Below, one piece after another: positions 35,090-43,766 of a stretch of DNA of 64,000 bases (positions within the stretch are counted from its first letter, which is position 1; every line of letters starts with the position of its first letter). The position numbers and the translations under genes were made by a program. The stretch is from NCBI GenBank assembly GCA_029449235.1, contig JANATG010000010.1, forward strand, positions 930,001 through 994,000, written 5' to 3'. The notes below the pieces were generated by a model that made no database searches, was not told the origin of the DNA, and saw only the letters and a program-made list of their open reading frames with translations. Source of the stretch: Linnemannia schmuckeri. Its lineage: Eukaryota; Mortierellomycota; Mortierellomycetes; Mortierellales; Mortierellaceae.

Positions 35090-35410
35090 TAGCCGAGAGG
35101 TACCATCGTTCTTTTAACAGAGTCTACGTTTGGTTGCAGCTCTATCGCTGCCTTTTCATTTCTTTTTTTTTTTCCTTACGTGAGTCTTCCGCTCAGCTGC
35201 GGGCTACCCTTTCTTTTTTATTAGGGTGATGAATTACTTTTTCTTGTGGCCATACTGTCTGCTGTGTATGTTTGTTTGCACCGCCCAGTTGCAATAACCT
35301 GGTTGAAAATAGGCATTATAACAACATCATCATTAACCCCTTGAGAATGTGAGCCGAAGTAAAGTGGCAGTGTAGGTGTTTCTTGCTTTCATCCAACCTT
35401 ACTTGAAATC

Positions 35411-35420
35411 CTATAAAAGG
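35411..35420 (+). promoter_or_regulatory. TATA box of family copy A
   Basis: CTATAAAAGG, 85 nt upstream of the ATG at 35496. Similar boxes precede copies B and D. Confidence 0.6.
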
Positions 35421-35495
35421 TTCACGTTGCCTTCTCCGTCATTAAAAATGTCTTTCTCTCCGTTCCCACAACCGGTCAAGCCAACACCAAGCACA

Positions 35496-36372
35496 ATGAG
35501 GGCCTCTGTTCAGCGGACCTGCAAAATGCTCCCTCATCCTTGAATCCCTCAAATACTGCCCCTGCCCAACCTACGACTCCTGGACGACACTCGAGATACA
35601 GCCCTTCAAGGATGATCCACAACGCACCTACGGTGTCATTGACCTCGAGGGGCACGACCAGGCCGTCTCATTCCAAGTCTGCTGGGATCATCAGATGTTG
35701 ATGAACTTGATTGCGTACTCCGACCGCCAGACTGCCAGAACCTCAGACCTGGATCTGTTTGTCTGTGGATGGAAGCGCAATACTCGCTGGACGGATAGTG
35801 TGGTCTTTGAGGGCAACCTGTGTGTGGTTATAGTCGAGGTGTTTTATGTCATCGCCGCTCTGGCGTCCGCGCCTTCTTCGCTCCCCTCAGTTGCTCCTTC
35901 TTCGCCGCCCTCCCCCATGATTGCGTGCCACCATCGCAGCCCACAGTTGTTTGTAAACCATTTTCACTATGAGACGGATATCAAAGTCGAGGTGAATGAT
36001 TGCTACAACCAGCCGTCTGAGAGCATCAAAGTCGAAGTGGATGACTTCTACCAGCCCAGGACCATGCTCTCATATATCCTCATGCCCATGCCCATGGCCA
36101 TCCCCAAGCCCACATCCACGCCAGCACCAGTACCCGAGAAACAAGGAATCGACTGCGCCCAAGGCCAATACACACCTTCGCCTTCTTTTCTTCCACGTTC
36201 TTACCTCTCCCAAGACAAATCACCTTGCCACCAATACACACCTCCACTTCCAACGATCAAGAAGGAAGAAAAAGAGATCGAATGGAAGCAGTACTCTTTC
36301 CCTGTCCTTTTTTTTTTTTCTACGCTGCCTTATCTAAAAAGACGCCGTCAGTATCATGAACAAGTCGTCTAA
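35496..36372 (+). pseudogene. Cluster family copy A: Cys-rich family member with early frameshift
   Basis: Homologous to the intact proteins at 38083-38541 and 40555-41148. ATG AGG GCC TCT (MRAS) matches the family N-terminus, but one extra base (G at 35508) shifts the frame. From 35509 the correct frame runs open for 287 residues: SGPAKC, then YCPCPTYDSW, FQVCWDHQMLMNLI, DLDLFVCGWKRNTRW and DSVVFEGNLC. In the ATG frame a stop comes after 15 codons, and no in-frame ATG precedes the conserved core in the open frame. After the core there is a long Pro/Ser-rich extension containing two copies of IKVEV[ND]D and ending QYHEQVV. The long open frame after a single indel suggests recent inactivation, an assembly error, or use of internal Met35695. 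AATAATAAAA follows at about 36524. Confidence 0.7.
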
Positions 36373-38082
36373 GCATGGCGATGCATTCTGGTGTCGCTTC
36401 AATGCTCGTATCCGTCCTCGTCCCCAACTACTCTTCATTCCGTCATGCCTATCGATTTTGAATATACCCTTCCCTTCCTTGCATTCCCTGTACATGTACA
36501 TATACCCGTGCAATGATAACGAATAATAAAAAATTAACATTCTCCTCATACTCTCATGTACTGCCAGTTTCTCGTTTCACAAAAATTACTTTGTATCGTA
36601 TGACAAGGGTTATGTTCGGTGCATCTGTGGGTCTCTTTGACTGGCTGTCTGTGCTGTGCTGTGCAAAGAACAAAACACAAATGAAGAAAAAAAATAGGAC
36701 CCAGCCATCATTCAATTGCTCACCATCACAAGAAAGAGGCAGTGCAAAAGTGACTAAAAATATACCTTGTGGAGAAATGTGGCGTTTAGACAAGGAGACA
36801 GCATGCCGATGTGAACGCTCCTCTCCTCTTTATCTTAAAGAACGAACTAGCAGACCTGAAGCAACCTCTCCCTTTTTTTAGTCTTACCCAGCAATTGGAA
36901 CCCCTATGTCGATTGTAATCCTGTTTTGGGACAATAGCAATTGAGTGTTCTTGAGTGCCTTAATGCGTTTATCTACAAGAGTCCGCCTTGATTAGCACTC
37001 AGCAAAAAGGAGGATGATTGTTATCTATAAGGGTTCGTCTAGAATTCCAGCGAGTAAGAAGGTAGGCGGTGACTTAATAATGTATAATTGTTGCCGCCAT
37101 CGCCTGCCGAAAGTGGTGAAGGGGGGACTAATGTCTTTCTCGTACAATGTCACAGGAGCACGACAATAATGATAACGACGATGATAATAATAAAATAAAC
37201 GATCGTTGCCGAGGCACTATTTTTACATACAAAAGCTGAGCTCGGCAATGGGTACTACCATGTCATTATGTTGTGCTTTAATAGAGTTGACATAGTATCC
37301 AGGATCATGTCTCTCTGTGCTTAATAATAAGCATCGGAAATAGCTGTGTGTTTTTACGCCCCTTCTGCTATTTTCTCACAAGACCTAGCCACAATTTTGT
37401 TTTATTTCCCGGCAAACCTGCCGTTGCAGCAGCAAGCAAATAACGTTGTACAAAAAGGAAGAGAGTGCTTCCCGCCCATTGCCCGGCAGACAATACGTGT
37501 TAGCGGTTTTAAAATAATACAGGCGCGGGCGGTGCAAATCTGTTATGAAAATAGAAGAGTATTATTACTGCACGCCCTTTTGTTACCACGGGCATGTATG
37601 TTTCCAAATCAAGGCTCTCATCTGTTTGATCGCACGCCCGCGGGATTTTTGATCGAATTGTGGCAGTGTACAGGAGAAGAAGGCGCTTTGCCCAAAGGCG
37701 CTAAAATGTATAAAAGGAAGGACAGCGACGCGTTATCTTGAAAGCACTATCAACTGCAACAGCAACAAAAAAGAAAAAAGAGTAACCAGCAAGGCACAGC
37801 GCTCACCAACAACAACCTCCACCGCCATCAACACTAGCACAACACCCACACCCACACTCATTTCTACCTTCCACACTCCACTCCACTTTATCTTCTACCC
37901 TCTCCAGGTCACCCTTTTTCCATACTCCTTTGACTTCACTCCTTCAATCTTCTCCTTTCTACCACTTCACAAAGGTACTAAACTTGTTTGAGCTCACATT
38001 CTTCATAATCGTCTATCAACCGCGATACTTCCAGTCATCCTAAACGTATCCATTTTCTCTATGAAACTCATCAGAACAAAAA
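36373..38082. other. Intergenic between family copies A and B
   Basis: No gene is supported. The right part is the promoter and a long leader (about 340 nt) of copy B; the leader is rich in CA/CT dinucleotides. Confidence 0.6.
37708..37717 (+). promoter_or_regulatory. TATA box of family copy B
   Basis: GTATAAAAGG on the plus strand, 375 nt upstream of the ATG at 38083, followed by a CA-rich leader. Confidence 0.55.
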
Positions 38083-38541
38083 ATGGCAAACAACACTATG
38101 AGGATCACATACAGAGGCGCAACAAAGTGCTACCTAGCTGTCGACACCATCCACAGCTGCGGCTGCCCGACCTGTTCCTTCTTCACACAATTCGAGACCA
38201 ACCGATTCAAGGACGACAAGGACTGTGGCTACGCCGTCATTGCGATGGACGAGTTCGAAAAGGTCCTCGATTTTCAGATCTGCCCCGCACACCAGATGAG
38301 AATGAACTTGATCCCCTGGATGGAACGCGAGGAGGCCCGGTCTGCAGATATGGACTTGTTGGTCCATGGTGGGCAACGCGATTCCAAGTGCGTGGATTCA
38401 GTTATTATCGATGGCGCGATTTGCCAATTGGCGGTTGAGATCCTTCAGCCTCCTCCTCCCATGTCTCAGGAGCAGTTCTACCAGCAGCAGCAACTTTACT
38501 ACCAGCATTATATCCAGACAAACCCAATGGCTCTTCAGTAG
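38083..38541 (+). CDS. Cluster family copy B: small Cys-rich protein (152 aa), unknown family
   Basis: Single exon, intact. Core (residues 6 to about 118): MRITYRGATKCYL, then SCGCPTCSFFTQFET, YAVIAMDEFEKV, FQICPAHQMRMNLIPW, EARSADMDLLVHGG, VDSVIIDGAICQLAVEI. Cysteines in KC, CGCPTC, IC and IC positions, with His in C-x2-HQM, are shared with copy D; KC, the second and fourth Cys of CGCPTC and the C-x2-H motif could form a metal site (inference). The C-terminus is Gln/Tyr-rich (QEQFYQQQQLYYQHY). No signal peptide or membrane segment is visible, so it is probably intracellular. I do not recognise the family. It is flanked by copies A and C, with copy C convergent. Confidence 0.8.
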   Translation: MANNTMRITYRGATKCYLAVDTIHSCGCPTCSFFTQFETNRFKDDKDCGYAVIAMDEFEKVLDFQICPAHQMRMNLIPWMEREEARSADMDLLVHGGQRDSKCVDSVIIDGAICQLAVEILQPPPPMSQEQFYQQQQLYYQHYIQTNPMALQ

Positions 38542-38713
38542 TCCAACCTTTTAAGTTCGACAGACCGCCGGGGCAGCCTCTTTTTTTTATTCTCATAGAC
38601 GCATCCTTCTTCATTTTTCTCCGCTCTTTATTTTTATTCTTTTGAGCCCATTGTATTATTCATCAACAAGAACTAGATTGTACTATTATCATTAAAACAC
38701 TTTCTTTTGTTTG

Positions 38714-39005
38714 AAAATCCATGTCGAGATCGACAACACAGGTGTTATTGGAGTCGGCTCAGGGGTTGAGGTTCATCATCATGTAGTGGTCGGCGCAAAT
38801 GGTGTAGGTCAGGGCCTTCTCGAATTCCTCAAGAGAGAGAACCCCGTAGAGGCGGTTAGTGGTTGTGTCTTGGTAGGAGATGGTTCCGTGTTGAGTGAAG
38901 GAGTCGCGGGTGGGGCAACCGTAGCCGACTTGTGTCGAATACCAGGAAGCAGCGCTTAACGCCCCGCGAGGTGATCCGCAATGTGTTTGTGCCGCGGAGA
39001 GTCAT
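38714..39005 (-). pseudogene. Cluster family copy C: decayed fragment with frameshift and stop
   Basis: Read on the minus strand from ATG at 39005: TNTLRITSRGVKRCFLVFDT matches the family N-terminus. A 2-nt deletion near 38921-38930 shifts the frame, then GYGCPTRDSFTQ, YGVLSLEEFEKAL, ICADHYMMMNLNP continue the family core. At the conserved Trp after NLIP there is TGA (38761-38759). A further DLDMDF matches DLDLYV/DMDLLV before similarity fades near 38714. Two independent lesions and loss of the 3' third make this a pseudogene. It is convergent with intact copy B. Confidence 0.82.
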
Positions 39006-40554
39006 TGTTCTTGTAGAATGACTGAAAAAGGAGAAAGAGAGGTATGGTTGTTTTGCTTTTGCGTTGTGAAAGGAGAAGCTAAGTAGGAGAGTAGGATATG
39101 AGAAAATAGACTGAGTCGAGTTTTCACCCTTGGTGCTTGTGTGTGAATGTATTGAGATTCGTTTTTGTAAAGGATTAGTGGCATCGGCTTGAAGGGAAAA
39201 AAAAAGAAAAAAGAAAAACGCTACGGCTTAATTGTATGAGGATATTTGTCTGTCAATCCTTCAACCTGTTGAACGAACAAAGCGCAAATACGCGAACACG
39301 CAGTGCTGACAGATACGTAAAGAAGGTGAACCCGACGAAGTCCATCGCGAATTTTTGTCTTCTTTTGGAAGAGAGGATGTCCCCATCGCACTTTTCTGGG
39401 GGCTTGTTCGCCAATCATTGCGATTTTCTTCTTGTTTTATCTACATTACTTGTTCCTCTAAACCCCGCGGTCTTCCTTCTTACTTTGCACATCCTTTCAA
39501 CCTTTCTCGTTCTCTCGCCCATTTTCATCGTCTCTTTCTCATTCTCTCACTCTAGGTCTTTCCCCTTTTTTCTTCCTCTTTCTACTCCCTCTCGCCTTAA
39601 TATTCCTGTATTTTTCTTACTTACCAAAAGGCACTGTCAACGATGCGTCGGGAAAGCAAAAAAAGGAGTATCTTTGAGTGGAGTCTGCTCACCTTGGCAG
39701 TGGTAAACAAGGCAATCATTTTGGTTTCTCTCATATCTTCACCTTCGATCAGTCGTAGAGGAATCTCTCTCCCTTTCGCTTTATCTCTTACTCACTCTTA
39801 TCGTGTATCGTGGCAAAAAGAGTGTAGACTAGGCGTTCATACGCACACACATCCTTACCCAAGAATATTCCGCCCTCTCTCTCTGCAGTTTTAAAAAAAT
39901 GTGGCCAAGAAGGGAAGAAAAACAAAAAATTGTCGCAGGGCATGGTTGCAGTAGGATAGATACAAGGCGATGAGAGTTAAAGAGCAAGCGCGCTTACTGC
40001 GAAGAGGAGGTAAAAATGTGCATGCGAGGTCAGATGGAGAGAGCTGCGGGGAGAAGGAGGAGGCGTAGTAAAATGGTGGATATGAATGAGGAAGGACAAG
40101 ACTGGTAAGGATTCCTTCCTTTGCGAGTAATACTGTGCTAAGGAAGAAAAAGAAAAAGAAAATCATTGTCATGAAATCAATGCACCTTTACTGTGATATT
40201 TCTGTTCGCAGCGAGTGTAATGCAAAATAGCGACTTCGCCATGTTTAGGACTAGAAAAAATCAGCAAGTGACAGAGTACACAGGTTTGTTCAGCCTACAG
40301 AATCGCCCCCGTTTTTCTCTGCCAGTAAGCTGACTGGCTACTCTTGGTGAGGTGTCTAACCAATGAGTTACTCTTCGCACCATCGTCATAAACAAGAAAG
40401 GGGTCTCCCTAAGGAGTGCAATATGTACAAAAGAACTTTATTCGCGTAAAAATACAGTCAGGAATAGATGAAATGAGTCGTGAGGGTATGAGGTGGGACA
40501 TGAAGAGGGGTATACTGGTAAGGGAACGGAAAGATAAAAATATGAGAAAAAAGA
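39006..40554. other. Intergenic between copies C and D
   Basis: AT-rich with pyrimidine runs; no supported gene and no further trace of the cluster family seen. Confidence 0.6.
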
Positions 40555-41148
40555 CTAGCAACCAAAGAAGAATGCCATTCCGAGGTCTATAGTGAGTTCA
40601 AAAGCGGCTCCGAGCAACTTTTCCTTCACAACCTCACCAAGCACAGAACCAGCCACTTCTGACATGTTCCTTGAATGGCGCTGCTGCTGTTGTTGTACAT
40701 AGACATAGGGTTGCTGTTGATGATAGCAATGCTGCTGGCGCGCAAAACACTGCTGGTAAATGATCGGTGCCCACTGCACCGGACAAAAGATCTCGACCGA
40801 AATCTTGCATATCTTTCCTCCAACCACCACCGTATCCAACCACTTTGTATTCCGTTTCCATCCACAGACATACAGATCCAGATCCCGGGTGCGGGCACAC
40901 TCGAGATCGGCCCAGGGAATTAGGTTCATCATCATTTGGTGTTCCCAGCAGATGTTGAAAATGATGGTCTTGTCGAATTGGTCGAGAGGGATGATGCCGT
41001 AGGTGTCGCCGGGCGAATCTGCGAATTCGATAGTCTCGCATTTGGTGAAGACGTCGCAGGTAGGACAGCCACAGTCGACCAGGGTGCAGAAGATTAAGTA
41101 GCACTTCATGGCACCCCTGAAGGTCACTCTCATCTTGCTTGTCGCCAT
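40555..41148 (-). CDS. Cluster family copy D: Cys-rich protein (197 aa), unknown family
   Basis: Single exon, intact, in antisense orientation to copies A and B. The core begins MATSKMRVTFRGAMKCYL and continues DCGCPTCDVFTKCETIEF, TYGIIPLDQFDK, FNICWEHQMMMNLIPW, CARTRDLDLYVCGWKRNTKW, LDTVVVGGKICKISVEI. It is closest to copy A in the CGWKRNT segment and to copy B in the N-terminal core. After residue 125 the copies differ: this one has a His/Gln-rich stretch with Cys (CFARQQHCYHQQQ) and a C-terminal amphipathic or hydrophobic segment (GAAFELTIDLGMAFFFGC). No signal peptide is visible. Function unknown; a small metal-binding or redox-sensitive protein is possible. A TATA box lies about 280 nt upstream. 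Confidence 0.8.
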   Translation of the reverse strand: MATSKMRVTFRGAMKCYLIFCTLVDCGCPTCDVFTKCETIEFADSPGDTYGIIPLDQFDKTIIFNICWEHQMMMNLIPWADLECARTRDLDLYVCGWKRNTKWLDTVVVGGKICKISVEIFCPVQWAPIIYQQCFARQQHCYHQQQPYVYVQQQQQRHSRNMSEVAGSVLGEVVKEKLLGAAFELTIDLGMAFFFGC

Positions 41149-41424
41149 TGTTGTTTATGCTTGTTTTGGTTTGAGTTGGGCTGTCGCGAGGAGTATGCGG
41201 AGTGGTAGAAGGGAGAACATGGGTTAGTTTGCTTATATGAAAAGGGCAAGAACGTGCTAAACGAAATATATAGTGTGGGTGACGAAAGGTGGACAAGTAC
41301 CTGAGTGAAGGATGTAAAAAGAGAGAAAAGAGAGCTCAGCTGATTGTCGTTGGAGAGAGAGTGAGTGTATGTGAGTAGTGGAGTTAGTTAAAGATGTTTT
41401 TTGGGGAACAGAGGAGCGCAACAT

Positions 41425-41434
41425 CTTTTTATAC
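41425..41434 (-). promoter_or_regulatory. TATA box of family copy D
   Basis: GTATAAAAAG on the minus strand, 286 nt upstream of the ATG at 41148; nearly identical to the boxes of copies A and B. Confidence 0.55.
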
Positions 41435-43250
41435 GTTCTTGCGGAAGTACAGTACCGACAGCGGACACATTTCAATTAGACAAGGGCGAAGACGTAAACA
41501 AATGACAAGGACGAAGTGGCGATGAAAATAAAAAACCACATCGGATTCTCGCAATTGGACGACTCCCTTTCTGTTTACATGTTTGTGTGCTTGTGTATTG
41601 TGAAGGAGGGTTGGGCAGTGCAAATAGAGAGAATACATTCTAAAGATCTTTCGCCTGTACTTGCCCTGCATCTAGACTTATTCTGTTTATGCAGGGGGGT
41701 ATGTACAGCTTACAGAAATGATGATTGTCAGCCTCTCGTTTTTGCTTCACCACCCTCCTATAGAGCCCAATGTGGGAGTTGGAGCAGGTTTCATAAAATC
41801 CTCGCCTTTCGAGCGACCTAGAGTCGATTCAGGTCTCGATCTCGCTGTCAAATCCTCGCCCCCGCCCCCTCCCCCCCCCCTCCCTCCCTCCCCGGATGAG
41901 GAACAAACGAGCTATCGTGTGCACAAATATCTCTTCCTCTCCTCCTCCCCTCGCTTTTTGTCAAAATTTAAGAATAGAACTTATTTGTTGATGATTTCAC
42001 TTAAAAAGTGTTGCTATTGACATGCAGAGCACAGCATTGGTCAATGATAGTCTAACTGACCCTCCTTATTTTTTGCTCTGGAAATAGTCCTAGCAAATAA
42101 ACAAAACCCTGATGTTGTGCTATGTGGCAAGGCAAACCTTCGTTTGTGTTTGCGGTGCTTTCTTGTTTCACCTTTGGCCATCCACGGCAAGAAAAAACAA
42201 AAACTCGTGCTTCAAAACACTTTCAAGGAAGCAAAATGGCAGTGTTCGCACTGGGTTTACAAGAGTATGGAACTCTTTTCAGTCCTTTTATTCCTTCGCT
42301 CCCTTGCTCTCTCTCGTACAGTACTGTACCACTTTTTAACCCGTCTTTGTGTGGAATGTTCAGCTGGTCGAATGCCACTTTCGATAATGACCAAAAGCTC
42401 AACTCTACCCTTTGTTCTTATTGGCCTCTCCTACCTGACAAAATGACGTCGGAAGGGCCATTAAAGTCGTTGCAATTGCAAATAAAGTCGAAAACCCTTG
42501 TTTGCATATCTGGAATCTCGTCATATTTCAGGCCCTCCGTTCATCCTCGATCCGAACGATGTCCTCACACATTATTGTAGAAGCGGATCGCCATCGTCAT
42601 CAACGTTGGCAAGTCCTCATCCTCCAATTGTTCGATCCGCATTGACCCAATGGCGTATGCGCGTCATTGTGCCTCTCCCCTGTGCCACTCGCCTACCTAG
42701 TCAAAAAAAAGCTTGGTATATATTCCCGCCCTTGCCACCTCAGAAGCACTTATCCACGATATTTACGATATACTGATACGCAGACCTCCGGAGCTGTTCC
42801 CTATTCCAACAGAGACCAGTCCTCTCGATATGCAAACGAAGACCACATAGTCCATTGAACGACTATACAGGCTATCATTTTCTACAGTAGTTACGGTCTG
42901 GAGTTGTCCCAATTCTCCCATCAAAGTGTATCCTGTTCGCTCCGAAAATGGTACAGTACCAAAGTAGTAGCAAGGGCCACATATGTCAACAGTGTACAGA
43001 TTGGATCCTTGCGATGAATCGTGTGTGTTTATTGTCGATTGACAATAGTAGGAGCTGCTGCGTGGTGTGTAAAATGGTGACGTCTGTGGTTGGTATGTAA
43101 AATGGCGACATGCCTCCATTGCTCTCAGGAGTCGCTTCTATCCCGATTCTGTTAATCTGTTGACTGTGCGCCTTGCCTTAATTCTTTTTGCTGGATTCTG
43201 AAGACGACGCTGACGAGGATGCTGTAGAGGTGGCAGAGTTGGGGAAGGGG
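41435..43250. other. Intergenic, with C-rich block
   Basis: No recognised gene. Two open frames of 118-152 codons (42122-42580 + and 42763-43119 -) have protein-like composition but no family signature, and are not called. The C-rich block at 41858-41893 is listed separately. Confidence 0.5.
41858..41893. other. C-rich block, potential G-quadruplex on the minus strand
   Basis: Runs of C5, C5, C10, C3, C3 and C4 separated by single bases. The minus strand therefore has more than four G-runs with 1-nt loops, and the plus strand could form an i-motif. Confidence 0.6.
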
Positions 43251-43339
43251 TTATCTTTCCGTGCGTCTGCGAGCAATGTATCCAGTTTCTTTTCCTCCAG
43301 TGTTTTCTAACAGTGTTCATAAAGTGCAAAACGAATGTC

Positions 43340-43382
<43 letters not shown>

Positions 43383-43594
43383 CCATGACGGGGTAAGCTA
43401 TGAAAAAAAAAGTATATAAGTATATAAAGTAGTTGTGCCAACTTTACCAAGAGACATTCCTTGTATTTGAAAAAGAGATCGTCGCATTTGGGGGTAGCAT
43501 CACCCTTGAGGAACTTTTCGGAGTACCACGAGTTGAAACAGGCATCGTACTCCTGCTTGATCTGTGTGCACTTTTCTCCGATGCTTGAAGACAT
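43251..43594 (-). CDS. MDM35: Mdm35/TRIAP1-like twin Cx9C-related intermembrane-space protein (67 aa)
   Basis: Two exons: 43594-43448 and 43307-43251, phase-0 GT-AG intron. The protein starts MSSSIGEKCTQIKQEYDACF and has C9-x9-C19 and C37-x9-C47, the twin Cx9C pattern of the Mdm35/TRIAP1 family, with the family-typical WYSEKFLKGD between. Mdm35 is imported by the Mia40 pathway and partners Ups1/PRELI-type proteins in moving phosphatidic acid across the mitochondrial intermembrane space. The tail KTLEEKKLDTLLADARER ends at TAA 43253-43251. With one G less in the GGG at about 43261, the frame would run on as KDNPFPNS and a Ser-rich tail to a stop at 43178. The intron carries a 41-nt poly-T (+ strand). 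Confidence 0.88.
43342..43382. repeat. Poly-T tract (41 nt) in the MDM35 intron
   Basis: Uninterrupted T on the + strand, which is poly-A on the coding strand of the gene. Confidence 0.95.
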
Positions 43595-43766
43595 GGTTCG
43601 CTTTGTTGATGATTGTGCTGAAAGATGTGTGACAGTATCTATTCGGGAAAAGTTGATCAGCCTTTCTCAAAAAGGTGAAATTGCCATGACTGTGACTGTC
43701 ACTTCAAGAATGAGCACACCGGATGGAAAGGAGATCAAGCCGTGTTTTAATTCGATATCTCGCTGA

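Noticed and set aside
37346..37741. 131-codon open frame (+) before family copy B
   Set aside because: It ends inside the TATA and leader region of copy B and shows no conserved motif.
38061..38438. 125-codon open frame overlapping copy B
   Set aside because: Shadow frame of the conserved family member at 38083-38541.
42122..42580. 152-codon open frame (+)
   Set aside because: Composition is protein-like but there is no recognisable motif, no clear promoter and several overlapping frames; transcript evidence would be needed.
42763..43119. 118-codon open frame (-) downstream of MDM35
   Set aside because: Probably 3' flank; no domain or signal peptide seen.
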